A DNA stretch of 64,000 nucleotides, from assembly GCA_963580455.1 (NCBI GenBank), contig OY756970.1, positions 372,001 through 436,000 of the forward strand, given 5' to 3'. The DNA comes from Euonymus europaeus. Its lineage: Eukaryota > Streptophyta > Magnoliopsida > Celastrales > Celastraceae. The translations under genes and the position numbers were made by a program. Numbering within the stretch: position 1 is the first letter of the stretch; each line of letters opens with the position of its first letter. The notes beneath the pieces were generated by a model that was not told where the DNA came from, searched no databases, and was given only the letters and a program-made list of their open reading frames with translations. Positions 25,599 to 37,718 of this stretch are shown piece by piece.

Positions 25599-27328
25599 CC
25601 ACGAGTTCTGAAATCGAAATCCGAAAATCCAGGATTGTAGAGCTCGAAAAGTAGTGTGAAATCAAGCTAAAAATCACCGAATTCAGAACTCGGAGTCAAC
25701 GGATATTCATAAAACCGTTTACGTAAAGAAACCACATTTCGCGGCTAACTAGGTGAAACGAGACCTACTAGCCACGAGTTCTGAAATCGAAATCCGAAAA
25801 TCCAGGATTTTAGAGCTCGAAAAGTAGTGTGAAATCAAGCTAAAAATCACCGAATTCAGAACTCGGAGTCAGCGGATATTCATAAAACCGTTTACGTAAA
25901 GAAACCACATTTCGCGGCTAAATAGGTGAAACGAGACCTACGAGCCACGAGTTCTGAAATCGAAATCCGAAAACCCAGGATTGTAGAGCTCGAAAAGTAG
26001 TGTGAAATCAAGCTAAAAATCACCGAATTCAGAACTCGGAGTCAACGGATATTCATAAAACCGTTTACGTAAAGAAACCACATTTCGCGGCTAACTAGGT
26101 GAAACGAGACCAACTAGCCACGAGTTCTGAAATCAAAATCAGAAATGCCAGGATCGTAGAGCTCGAAAAGTAGTGTGAAATCAAGCTAAAAATTACCGAA
26201 TTCAGAACTCGAAGTCAAAGGATATTCATAAAACCGTTTACGTAAAGAAACCACATTTCGCGGCTAAATAGGTGAAACGAGACCTACGAGCCACGAGTTC
26301 TGAAATCGAAATCCGAAAACCCAGGATTGTAGAGCTCGAAAAGTAGTGTGAAATCAAGCTAAAAATCACCGAATTCAGAACTCGGAGTCAACGGATATTC
26401 ATAAAACCGTTTACGTAAAGAAACCACATTTCGCGGCTAACTAGGTGAAACGAGACCAACTAGCCACGAGTTCTGAAATCAAAATCAGAAATGCCAGGAT
26501 CGTAGAGCTCGAAAAGTAGTGTGAAATCAAGCTAAAAATTACCGAATTCAGAACTCGAAGTCAAAGGATATTCATAAAACCGTTTACGTAAAGAAACCAC
26601 ATTTCGCGGCTAAATAGGTGAAACGAGACCTACGAGCCACGAGTTCTGAAATCGAAATCCGAAAACCCAGGATTGTAGAGCTCGAAAAGTAGTGTGAAAT
26701 CAAGCTAAAAATCACCGAATTCAGAACTCGGAGTCAACGGATATTCATAAAACCGTTTACGTAAAGAAACCACATTTCGCGGCTAACTAGGTGAAACGAG
26801 ACCTACTAGCCACGAGTTCTGAAATCGAAATCCGAAAATCCAGGATTTTAGAGCTCGAAAAGTAGTGTGAAATCAAGCTAAAAATCACCGAATTCAGAAC
26901 TCGGAGTCAACGGATATTCATAAAACCGTTTATGTAAAGAAACCACATTTCACGGCTAACATGGTGAAACGAGACCTACTAGCCACGAGTTCTGAAATCG
27001 AAATCCGAAAACCCAGGATTGTAGAGCTCGAAAAGTAGAGTGAAATCAAGCTAAAAATCACCGAATTCAGAACTCGGAGTCAACCAATATTCATAAAACC
27101 GTTTACGTAAAGAAACCACATTTCGCGGCTAACTAGGTGAAATGAGACCAACTAGCCACGAGTTCTGAAATCAAAATCATAAACTCCAGGATCGTAGAGC
27201 TCGAAAAGTAGTGTGAAATCAAGCTAAAAATCACCGAATTCAGAACTCGGAGTCAACGGATATTCATAAAACCGTTTACGTAAAGAAACCACATTTCGTG
27301 GCTAACTAGGTGAAACGAGACCTACTAG
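25599..27328 (+). repeat. 10-monomer repeat, 1,730 bp, copy 1, with nested dimers
   Basis: The block starts with two aatccagg units (gtag, then ttttag with tcagcgg). It then holds a 346-bp dimer marked by acctacgagcc at 25,936, 26,282 and 26,628 and by gaactcgaagtcaaagg. It ends with the cacggctaacatgg unit (26,951), a tagagtgaaatc unit and an aaatcataaactcc unit. The whole set returns 1,730 bp later. Confidence 0.92.
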
Positions 27329-29058
27329 CCACGAGTTCTGAAATCGAAATCCGAAAATCCAGGATTGTAGAGCTCGAAAAGTAGTGTGAAATCAAGCTAA
27401 AAATCACCGAATTCAGAACTCGGAGTCAACGGATATTCATAAAACCGTTTACGTAAAGAAACCACATTTCGCGGCTAACTAGGTGAAACGAGACCTACTA
27501 GCCACGAGTTCTGAAATCGAAATCCGAAAATCCAGGATTTTAGAGCTCGAAAAGTAGTGTGAAATCAAGCTAAAAATCACCGAATTCAGAACTCGGAGTC
27601 AGCAGATATTCATAAAACCGTTTACGTAAAGAAACCACATTTCGCGGCTAAATAGGTGAAACGAGACCTACGAGCCACGAGTTCTGAAATCGAAATCCGA
27701 AAACCCAGGATTGTAGAGCTCGAAAAGTAGTGTGAAATCAAGCTAAAAATCACCGAATTCAGAACTCGGAGTCAACGGATATTCATAAAACCGTTTACGT
27801 AAAGAAACCACATTTCGCGGCTAACTAGGTGAAACGAGACCAACTAGCCACGAGTTCTGAAATCAAAATCAGAAATGCCAGGATCGTAGAGCTCGAAAAG
27901 TAGTGTGAAATCAAGCTAAAAATTACCGAATTCAGAACTCGAAGTCAAAGGATATTCATAAAACCGTTTACGTAAAGAAACCACATTTCGCGGCTAAATA
28001 GGTGAAACGAGACCTACGAGCCACGAGTTCTGAAATCGAAATCCGAAAACCCAGGATTGTAGAGCTCGAAAAGTAGTGTGAAATCAAGCTAAAAATCACC
28101 GAATTCAGAACTCGGAGTCAACGGATATTCATAAAACCGTTTACGTAAAGAAACCACATTTCGCGGCTAACTAGGTGAAACGAGACCAACTAGCCACGAG
28201 TTCTGAAATCAAAATCAGAAATGCCAGGATCGTAGAGCTCGAAAAGTAGTGTGAAATCAAGCTAAAAATTACCGAATTCAGAACTCGAAGTCAAAGGATA
28301 TTCATAAAACCGTTTACGTAAAGAAACCACATTTCGCGGCTAAATAGGTGAAACGAGACCTACGAGCCACGAGTTCTGAAATCGAAATCCGAAAACCCAG
28401 GATTGTAGAGCTCGAAAAGTAGTGTGAAATCAAGCTAAAAATCACCGAATTCAGAACTCGGAGTCAACGGATATTCATAAAACCGTTTACGTAAAGAAAC
28501 CACATTTCGCGGCTAACTAGGTGAAACGAGACCTACTAGCCACGAGTTCTGAAATCGAAATCCGAAAATCCAGGATTTTAGAGCTCGAAAAGTAGTGTGA
28601 AATCAAGCTAAAAATCACCGAATTCAGAACTCGGAGTCAACGGATATTCATAAAACCGTTTACGTAAAGAAACCACATTTCACGGCTAACATGGTGAAAC
28701 GAGACCTACTAGCCACGAGTTCTGAAATCGAAATCCGAAAACCCAGGATTGTAGAGCTCGAAAAGTAGAGTGAAATCAAGCTAAAAATCACCGAATTCAG
28801 AACTCGGAGTCAACCAATATTCATAAAACCGTTTACGTAAAGAAACCACATTTCGCGGCTAACTAGGTGAAATGAGACCAACTAGCCACGAGTTCTGAAA
28901 TCAAAATCATAAACTCCAGGATCGTAGAGCTCGAAAAGTAGTGTGAAATCAAGCTAAAAATCACCGAATTCAGAACTCGGAGTCAACGGATATTCATAAA
29001 ACCGTTTACGTAAAGAAACCACATTTCGTGGCTAACTAGGTGAAACGAGACCTAGTAG
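27329..29058 (+). repeat. 10-monomer repeat, 1,730 bp, copy 2
   Basis: This is an adjacent copy of 25,599-27,328, with cacggctaacatgg at 28,681. Differences noticed are tcagcagatatt (tcagcgg in copy 1), tttacgtaaag near 28,661 (tttatgtaaag in copy 1) and the final linker cctagtag (cctactag in copy 1). A third, partial relative with the same marker order lies at about 30,450-31,480 (cacggctaacatgg at 31,102), with one dimer only. Confidence 0.92.
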
Positions 29059-29231
29059 CCACGAGTTCTGAAATCGAAATCCGAAAACCCAGGACTGTAG
29101 AGCTCGAAAAGTAGTGTGAAATCAAGCTAAAAATCACCGAATTCAGAACTCGGAGTCAACGGATATTCATAAAACCGTTTACGTAAACAAACCACATTTC
29201 GCGGCTAACTAGGTCAAACGAGACCTACTAG

Positions 29232-29403
29232 CCACGAGTTCTGAAATCGAAATCCAAAAATCCAGGATTTTAGAGCTCGAAAGTAGTGTGTAATCAAGCT
29301 AAAAATCACCGAATTCAGAACTCGGAGTCAATGGATATTCATAAAACCGTTTACGTAAAGAAACCACATTTCGCGGCTAACTAGGTGAAACGAGACCAAC
29401 TAG
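29232..29403 (+). repeat. 172-bp monomer matching the one at 3,288
   Basis: The unit has the same one-base loss in ctcgaaag, the same gtgtgtaatc and the same tcaatgg as 3,288-3,459. The unit before it has gtaaacaaacc and the unit after it has aaatcataaactcc, again as at the other locus. This is the clearest long-distance match inside domain A. Confidence 0.9.
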
Positions 29404-32400
29404 CCACGAGTTCTGAAATCAAAATCATAAACTCCAGGATCGTAGAGCTCGAAAAGTAGTGTGAAATGAAGCTAAAAATCACCGAATTCAGAACTCGGAG
29501 TCAACGGATATTCATAAAACCCTTTACGTAAAGAAACCACATTTTGCGGCTAAATAGGTGAAACGAGACCTACTAGCCACGAGTTCTGAAATCGAAATCC
29601 GAAAACCCAGGATTGTAGAGCTCGAAAAGTAGTGTGAAATCAAGCTAAAAATCACCGAATTCAGAACTCGGAGTCAACGGATATTCATAAAACCGTTTAC
29701 GTAAAGAAACCACATTTCGCGGCTAACTAGGTGAAACGAGACCTACTAGCCACGAGTTCTGAAATCGAAATCCGAAAACCTAAGATTGTAGAGCTCGAAA
29801 AGTAGTGTGAAATCAAGCTAAAAATCACCGAATTCAGAACTCGGAGTCAACGGATATTCATAAAACCGTTTACGTAAAGAAACCACATTTCGCGGCTAAC
29901 CAGGTGAAACAAGACCAACTAGCTACGAGTTCTGAAATCAAAATCAGAAAAGCCAGGATCGTAGAGCTCGAAAAGTAGTGTGAAATCAAGCTAAAAATCA
30001 CCGAATTCGGAACTCGGAGTCAACGGATATTCATAAAACCGTTTACGTAAAGAAACCACATTTCGCGGCTAAATAGCTGAAACGAGACCTACTAGCCACG
30101 AGTTCTGAAATCGAAATCCGAAAATCCAGGATTGTAGAGCTCGAAAAGTAGTGTGAAATCAAGCTAAAAATCACCGAATTCAGAACTCGGAGTCAACGGA
30201 TATTCATAAAACCGTTTACGTAAAGAAACCACATTTCGCGGCTAACTAGGTGAAACGAGACCTACTAGCCACGAGTTCTGAAATCGAAATCCGAAAATCC
30301 AGGATTTTAGAGCTCGAAAAGTAGTGTGAAATCAAGCTAAAAATCACCGAATTCAGAACTCGGAGTCAGCGGATATTCATAAAACCGTTTACGTAAAGAA
30401 ACCACATTTCGCGGCTAACTAGGTGAAACGTGACCTACTAGCCACGAGTTCTGAAATCGAAATCCGAAAACCCAGGATTGTAGAGCTCGAAAAGTAGTGT
30501 GAAAACAAGCTAAAAATCACCGAATTCAGAACTCGGAGTCAACGGATATTCATAAAACCGTTTACGTAAAGAAACCACATTTCGCGGCTAACTAGGTGAA
30601 ACGAGACCAACTAGCCACGAGTTCTGAAATCAAAATCAGAAATGCCAGGATCGTAGAGCTCGAAAAGTAGTGTGAAATCAAGCTAAAAATTACCGAATTC
30701 AGAACTTGAAGTCAAAGGATATTCATAAAACCGTTTACGTAAAGAAACCACATTTCGCGGCTAAATAGGTGAAACGAGACCTACGAGCCACGAGTTCTGA
30801 AATCGAAATCCGAAAACCCAGGATTGTAGAGCTCGAAAAGTAGTGTGAAATCAAGCTAAAAATCACCGAATTCAGAACTCGGAGTCAACGGATATTCATA
30901 AAACCGTTTACGTAAAGAAACCACATTTCGCGGCTAACTAGGTGAAACGAGACCTACTAGCCACGAGTTCTGAAATCGAAATCCGAAAATCCAGGATTTT
31001 AGAGCTCGAAAAGTAGTGTGAAATCAAGCTAAAAATCACCGAATTCAGAACTCGGAGTCAACGGATATTCATAAAACCGTTTACGTAAAGAAACCACATT
31101 TCACGGCTAACATGGTGAAACGAGACCTACTAGCCACGAGTTCTGAAATCGAAATCCGAAAACCTAGGATTGTAGAGCTCGAAAAGTAGAGTGAAATCAA
31201 GCTAAAAATCACCGAATTCAGAACTCGGAGTCAACCAATATTCATAAAACCGTTTACGTAAAGAAACCACATTTCGCGGCTAACTAGGTGAAATGAGACC
31301 AACTAGCCACGAGTTCTGAAATCAAAATCATAAACTCCAGGATCGTAGAGCTCGAAAAGTAGTGTGAAATCAAGCTAAAAATCACCGAATTCAGAACTCG
31401 GAGTCAACGGATATTCATAAAACCGTTTACGTAAAGAAACCACATTTCGTGGCTAACTAGGTGAAACGAGACCTAGTAGCCACGAGTTCTGAAATCGAAA
31501 TCCGAAAACCCAGGATTGTAGAGCTCGAAAAGTAGTGTGAAATCAAGCTAAAAATCACCGAATTCAGAACTCGGAGTGAACGGATATTCATAAAACCGTT
31601 TACGTAAAGAAACCACATTTCGCGGCTAACTAGGTGAAATGAGACCTACTAGCCACGAGTTCTGAAATCAAAATCCAAAACGCCAGGATTGTAGAGCTCG
31701 AAAAGTAGTGTGAAATCAAGCGAAAAACAAAAGAATTCAGAACTCTGAGTCAACGGATATTCATAAAACCGTTTACGTAAAGAAACCATATTTCGCGGCT
31801 AACTAGGTGAAACGAGACCTACTAGCCACGAGTTCTGAAATCAAAATCCGAAATTCCAGGATTGTAGAGCTCGAAAAGTAGTGTGAAATCAAGCGAAAAA
31901 CAACCGAATTCAGAACTCTGAGTCAACGGATATTCATAAAACCGTTTACGTAAAGAAACTCCATTTCGCGGCTAACTAGGTGAAACGAGACCTACTAGCC
32001 ACGAGTTCTGAAATCAAAATCCGAAATACCAGGATTGAAGAGCTCGTAAATTAGTGTGAAATCAAGCTAAAAATCACCGAATTCAGAACTCGGAGTCAAC
32101 GGATATTCATAAAACCGTTTACGTAAAGAAACCCTATTTCGCGGCTAACTAGGTGAATCGAGACCTACTAGCCACGAGTTCTAAAATCAAAATCCGAAAT
32201 GCTAGGATTGTAGAGCTCGAAAAGTAGTGTGAAATCAAGCGAAAAACAACCGAATTCAGAACTCTGAGTCAACGGATATTCATAAAACCGTTTACGTAAA
32301 GAAACCCCATTTCGCGGCTAACTAGGTGAAACGGGACCTACTAGCCACGAGTTCTTAAATCAAAATCCGAAATGCCAGGATTGAAGAGCTCGTAAAGTAG

Positions 32401-32693
32401 TGTGAAATCAATTTAAAAATCACCGAATTCAGAACTCGGAGTCAACGGATATTCATAAAACCGTTTACGTAAAGAAACCATATTTCGCGGCTAACTAGGT
32501 GAAACGAGACCTACTAGCCACGAGTTCTGAAATCAAAATCCGAAATGCCAGGATTGTAGAGCTCGTAAAGTAGTGTGAAATCAAGCTACAAATCACCGAA
32601 TTCAGAACTCGGAGTCAACGGATATTCATAAAACCGTTTACGTAAAGAAACCCCATTTCGCGGCTAACTAGGTGAAACGAGACCTACTAGCCA

Positions 32694-34080
32694 CGAGTTC
32701 TGAAATCAAAATCCGAAATGCCAGGATTGTAGAGCTCGAAAAGTAGTGTGAAATCAAGCGAAAAACAACCGAATTCAGAACTCTGAGTCAACGGATATTC
32801 ATAAAACCGTTTACGTAAAGAAACCCCATTTCGCGGCTAACTACGTGAAACGAGACCTACTAGCCACGAGTTCTGAAATCAAAATCCGAAATGCCAGGAT
32901 TGAAGAGCTCATAAAGTAGTGTGAAATCAAGCTAAAAATCACCGAATTCAGAACTCGGAGTCAACGGATATTCATAAAACCGTTTACGTAAAGAAACCCC
33001 ATTTCGCGGCTAACTAGGTGAAACGAGACCTACTAGCCACGAGTTCTGAAATCAAAATTCGAAACGCCAGGATTGAAGAGCTCGAAAAGTAGTGTGAAAT
33101 CAAGCTAAAAATCACCGAATTCAGAACTCGGAGTCAACGGATATTCATAAAACTGTTTACGTAAAGAAACCCCATTTCGCGGCTAACTAGGTGAAACGAT
33201 ACCTACGAGCCACGAGTTCTGAAATCAAAATCCGAAAAGCCATGATTGAAGAGCTCGAAAAGTAGTGTGAAATCAAGCTAAAAATCACCGAATTCAGAAC
33301 TCGGAGTCAACGGATATTCATAAAACCGTTTACGTAAAGAAACCCCATTTCGCGGCTAACTAGGTGAAACGAGACCTACTAGCCACGAGTTCTGAAATCA
33401 AAATCCGAAATGCCAGGATTGTAGAGCTCGAAAAGTAGTGTGAAATCAAGCGAAAAACAACCGAATTCAGAACTTTGAGTCAACGGATATTCATAAAACC
33501 GTTTACGTAAAGAAACCCTATTTCGCGGCTAACTACGTGAAACGAGACCTACTAGCCACGAGTTCTGAAATCAAAATCCGAAATGCCAGGATTGAAGAGC
33601 TCATAAAGTAGTGTGAAATCAAGATAAAAATCACCGAATTCAGAACTCGGAGTCAACGGATATTCATAAAACCGTTTACGTAAAGAAACCCCATTTCGCG
33701 GCTAACTAGGTTAAACGAGACCTACTAGCCACGAGTTCTGAAATCAAAATTCGAAACGCCAGGATTGAAGAGCTCGAAAAGTAGTGTGAAATCAAGCTAA
33801 AAATCACCGAATTCAGAACTCGGAGTCAACGGATATTCATAAAACCGTTTACGTAAAGAAACCCCATTTCGCGGCTAACTAGGTGAAACGAGACCTACTA
33901 GCCACGAGTTCTGAAATCAAAATCCGAAATGCCAGGATTGAAGAGCTCGTAAAGTAGTGTGAAATCAAGCTAAAAATCACCGAATTCAGAACTCTGAGTC
34001 AACGGATATTCATAAAACCGTTTACGTAAAGAAACCACATTTCGCTGCTAACTAGGTGAAACGAGACCTACTAGCCACGA
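32694..34080 (+). repeat. Four-monomer (692-bp) partial tandem copy in domain B
   Basis: The order is: gcgaaaaacaacc unit, then a unit with gaagagctcataaag (32,905), then an aaattcgaaacgcc unit, then a further gaag unit. It returns 692 bp later, with gagctcataaag at 33,597 and aaattcgaaacgcc following. The same order appears a third time near 39,450-39,950 (gagctcataaag at 39,663). Confidence 0.75.
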
Positions 34081-34349
34081 GTTCTGAAATCAAAATCCGA
34101 AACAACAGGATAGTAGAGCTCAAAAAGTAGTGTGAAATCAAGCTAAAAATCACCGAATTCAGAACTCGGAGTCAACGGATATTCATAAAACCGTTTACGT
34201 AAAGAAACCCCATTTCGCGGAAAACTAGGTGAAACGAGACCTACTAGCCACGAGTTCTGAAATCAAAATCCGAAATGCCAGGATTGTAGAGCTCGAAAAG
34301 TAGTGTGAAATCAAGCGAAAAACAACCGAATTCAGAACTCTGAGTCAAC

Positions 34350-35380
34350 GGATATTCATAAAACCGTTTACGTAAAGAAACCACATTTCGCTGCTAACTA
34401 GGTGAAACGAGACCTACTAGCCACGAGTTCTGAAATCAAAATCCGAAACAACAGGATAGTAGAGCTCAAAAAGTAGTGTGAAATCAAGCTAAAAATCACC
34501 GAATTCAGAACTCGGAGTCAACGGATATTCATAAAAACGTTTACGTAAAGAAACCACATTTCGCGGCTAACTAGGTGAAACGAGACCTACTAGCCACGAG
34601 TTCTGAAATCAAAATCCGAAACGCCAGGATTGTAGAGCTCGAAAAGAAGTGAGAAATCAAACGAAAAACAACCGAATTCAGAACTCTGAGTCAACGGATA
34701 TTCATAAAACCGTTTACGTAAAGAAACCATATTTCGCGGCCAACTAGGTCAAACGAGACCTACTAGCCACGAGTTCTGAAATCAAAATCCGAAATTCCAG
34801 GATTGTAGGGCTCGTAAAGTAGTGTGAAATCAAGCTAAAAATCACCGAATTCAGAACTCGGAGTCAACGGATATTCATAAAACCGTTTACGTAAAGAAAC
34901 ACCATTTCGCGGCTAACTAGGTGAAACGAGACCTACTAGCCACGAGTTCTGAAATCAAAATCCGAAATGCCATGATTGTAGAGCTCGAAAAGTAGTGTGA
35001 AATCAAGCTAAAAATCACCGAATTCAGAACTCGGAGTCAACGGATATTCATAAAACCGTTTACGTAAAGAAACCCCATTTCGCGGCTAACTAGGTGAAAC
35101 GATACCTACTAGCCACGAGTTCTGAAATCAAAATCCGAAATGCCAGGATTGTAGAGCTCGAAAAGTAGTGTGAAATCAAGCTAAAAATCACCGAATTCAG
35201 AACTCGGAGTCAATGGATATTCATAAAACCGTTTACGTAAAGAAACCCCATTTCACGGCTAACTACGTGAAACGAGACCTACTAGCCACGAGTTCTGAAA
35301 TCAAAATCCGAAATGCCAGGATTGAAGAGCTCGAAAAGTAGTGTGAAATCAAGCTAAAAATCACCGAATTCAGAACTCGG
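34350..35380 (+). repeat. Six-monomer block A of a pair spaced 2,076 bp
   Basis: The markers are aacaacaggatagtag (34,445), the rare ataaaaacgtttacg (34,531), gaaaagaagtgagaaatc, the ggccaactaggtc linker and tcaatgg with ttcacggctaactacg. All return 2,076 bp (12 monomers) later, at 36,521, 36,607 and onward. A sister aacaacaggatagtag unit lies 346 bp upstream at 34,099. Edges are estimated from where variants stop matching. Confidence 0.8.
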
Positions 35381-36425
35381 AGTCAATGGATATTCATAAA
35401 ACCGTTTACGTAAAGAAACCCCATTTCACGGCTAACTACGTGAAACGAGACCTACTAGCCACGAGTTCTGAAATCAAAATCCGAAATGCCAGGATTGAAG
35501 AGCTCGAAAAGTAGTGTGAAATCAAGCTAAAAATCACCGAATTCAGAACTCGGAGTCAACGGATATTCATAAAACCGTTTACGTAAAGAAACCCCATTTC
35601 GCGGCTAACTAGGTGAAACGGGACCTACTAGCCACGAGTTCTGAAATCAAAATCCGAAATGCCAGGATTGAAGAGCTCGTAAATTAGTGTGAAATCAAGT
35701 TAAAAATCACCGAATTCAGAACTCGGAGTCAATGGATATTCATAAAACCGTTTACGTAAAGAAACCATATTTCGCGGCTAACTAGGTGAAACGAGACCTA
35801 CTAGCCACGAGTTCTGAAATCAAAATCCGAAATGCCAGGATTGGAGAGCTCGTAAAGTAGTGTGAAATCAAGCTACAAGTCACCGAATTCAGAACTCGGA
35901 GTCAACGGATATTCATAAAACCGTTTACGTAAAGAAACCCCATTTCGCGGCTAACTAGGTGAAACGATACCTACTAGCCACGAGTTCTGAAATCAAATTC
36001 CGAAAAGCCATGATTGAAGAGCTCGAAAAGTAGTGTGAAATTAAGCTAAAAATCACCGAATTCAGAACTCGGAGTCAACGGATATTCATAAAACTGTTTA
36101 CGTAAAGAAACCCCATTTCGCGGCTAACTAGGTGAAACGAGACCTACTAGCCACGAGTTCTGAAATCAAAATCCGAAATGCCAGGATTGAAGAGCTCGTA
36201 AAGTAGTGTGAAATCAAGCTAAAAATCACCGAATTCAGAACTCGGAGTCAACGGATATTCATAAAACCGTTTACGTAAAGAAACCCCATTTCGCGGCTAA
36301 CTAGGTGAAACGAGACCTACTAGCCACGAGTTCTGAAATCAAAATCCGAAATGCCAGGATTGAAGAGCTCGTAAAGTAGTGTGAAATCAAGCTAAAAATC
36401 ACCGAATTCAGAACTCTGAGTCAAC

Positions 36426-37456
36426 GGATATTCATAAAACCGTTTACGTAAAGAAACCACATTTCGCTGCTAACTAGGTGAAACGAGACCTACTAGCCAC
36501 GAGTTCTGAAATCAAAATCCGAAACAACAGGATAGTAGAGCTCAAAAAGTAGTGTGAAATCAAGCTAAAAATCACCGAATTCAGAACTCGGAGTCAACGG
36601 ATATTCATAAAAACGTTTACGTAAAGAAACCACATTTCGCGGCTAACTAGGTGAAACGAGACCTACTAGCCACGAGTTCTGAAATCAAAATCCGAAACGC
36701 CAGGATTGTAGAGCTCGAAAAGAAGTGAGAAATCAAACGAAAAACAACCGAATTCAGAACTCTGAGTCAACGGATATTCATAAAACCGTTTACGTAAAGA
36801 AACCATATTTCGCGGCCAACTAGGTCAAACGAGACCTACTAGCCACGAGTTCTGAAATCAAAATCCGAAATTCCAGGATTGTAGGGCTCGTAAAGTAGTG
36901 TGAAATCAAGCTAAAAATCACCGAATTCAGAACTCGGAGTCAACGGATATTCATAAAACCGTTTACGTAAAGAAACACCATTTCGCGGCTAACTAGGTGA
37001 AACGAGACCTACTAGCCACGAGTTCTGAAATCAAAATCCGAAATGCCATGATTGTAGAGCTCGAAAAGTAGTGTGAAATCAAGCTAAAAATCACCGAATT
37101 CAGAACTCGGAGTCAACGGATATTCATAAAACCGTTTACGTAAAGAAACCCCATTTCGCGGCTAACTAGGTGAAACGATACCTACTAGCCACGAGTTCTG
37201 AAATCAAAATCCGAAATGCCAGGATTGTAGAGCTCGAAAAGTAGTGTGAAATCAAGCTAAAAATCACCGAATTCAGAACTCGGAGTCAATGGATATTCGT
37301 AAAACCGTTTACGTAAAGAAACCCCATTTCACGGCTAACTACGTGAAACGAGACCTACTAGCCACGAGTTCTGAAATCAAAATCCGAAATGCCAGGATTG
37401 AAGAGCTCGAAAAGTAGTGTGAAATCAAGCTAAAAATCACCGAATTCAGAACTCGG
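36426..37456 (+). repeat. Six-monomer block A', second copy of 34,350-35,380
   Basis: The block carries the same order of rare variants as the first copy, including ataaaaacgtttacg at 36,607 and ttcacggctaactacg near 37,330. It has attcgtaaaa near 37,298, where the first copy has attcataaaa. The six units between the two copies are of ordinary domain B type. Confidence 0.8.
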
Positions 37457-37534
37457 AGTCAACGGATATTCATAAAACCGTTTACGTAAAGAAACCCCAT
37501 TTCGCGGAAAACTAGGTGAAACGAGACCTACTAG

Positions 37535-37718
37535 CCACGAGTTCTGAAATCAAAATCCGAAATGCCAGGATTGTAGAGCTCGAAAAGTAGTGTGAAATCA
37601 AGCGAAAAACAACCGAATTCAGAACTCTGAGTCAACGGATATTCATAAAACCGTCATAAAACTGTTTACGTAAAGAAACCCCATTTCGCGGCTAACTAGG
37701 TGAAACGATACCTACTAG
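37535..37718 (+). repeat. 184-bp monomer with an 11-bp internal duplication
   Basis: The segment cataaaaccgt (37,644-37,654) is followed directly by cataaaactgt (37,655-37,665), after which the unit continues normally with ttacgtaaag. This is an imperfect 11-bp tandem duplication and the largest indel in the window. The two halves differ by c against t, which matches the aaactg and aaaccg variants seen elsewhere, so it may be a misaligned junction between two different monomers. Confidence 0.92.

Larger units (their letters stand above)
1..31652 (+). repeat. Array domain A (183 monomers, two interleaved monomer types)
   Basis: Domain A holds two main monomer classes. One reads aaatcgaaatccgaaaa followed by ccc, tcc or cctaag. 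The other reads aaatcaaaatcagaaa followed by cgcc, agcc or tgcc. Many of the second class carry ggctaaatagg in place of ggctaactagg, and that variant is not seen after 31,652. Several carry attaccg and tcaaagg in the middle. The classes often alternate, which suggests an older dimeric or oligomeric order that was later reshuffled. Almost all monomers keep gaaaccacattt near position 131; the gaaacccc form common later is absent. The domain contains the strongest higher-order repeats of the window. Confidence 0.9.
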
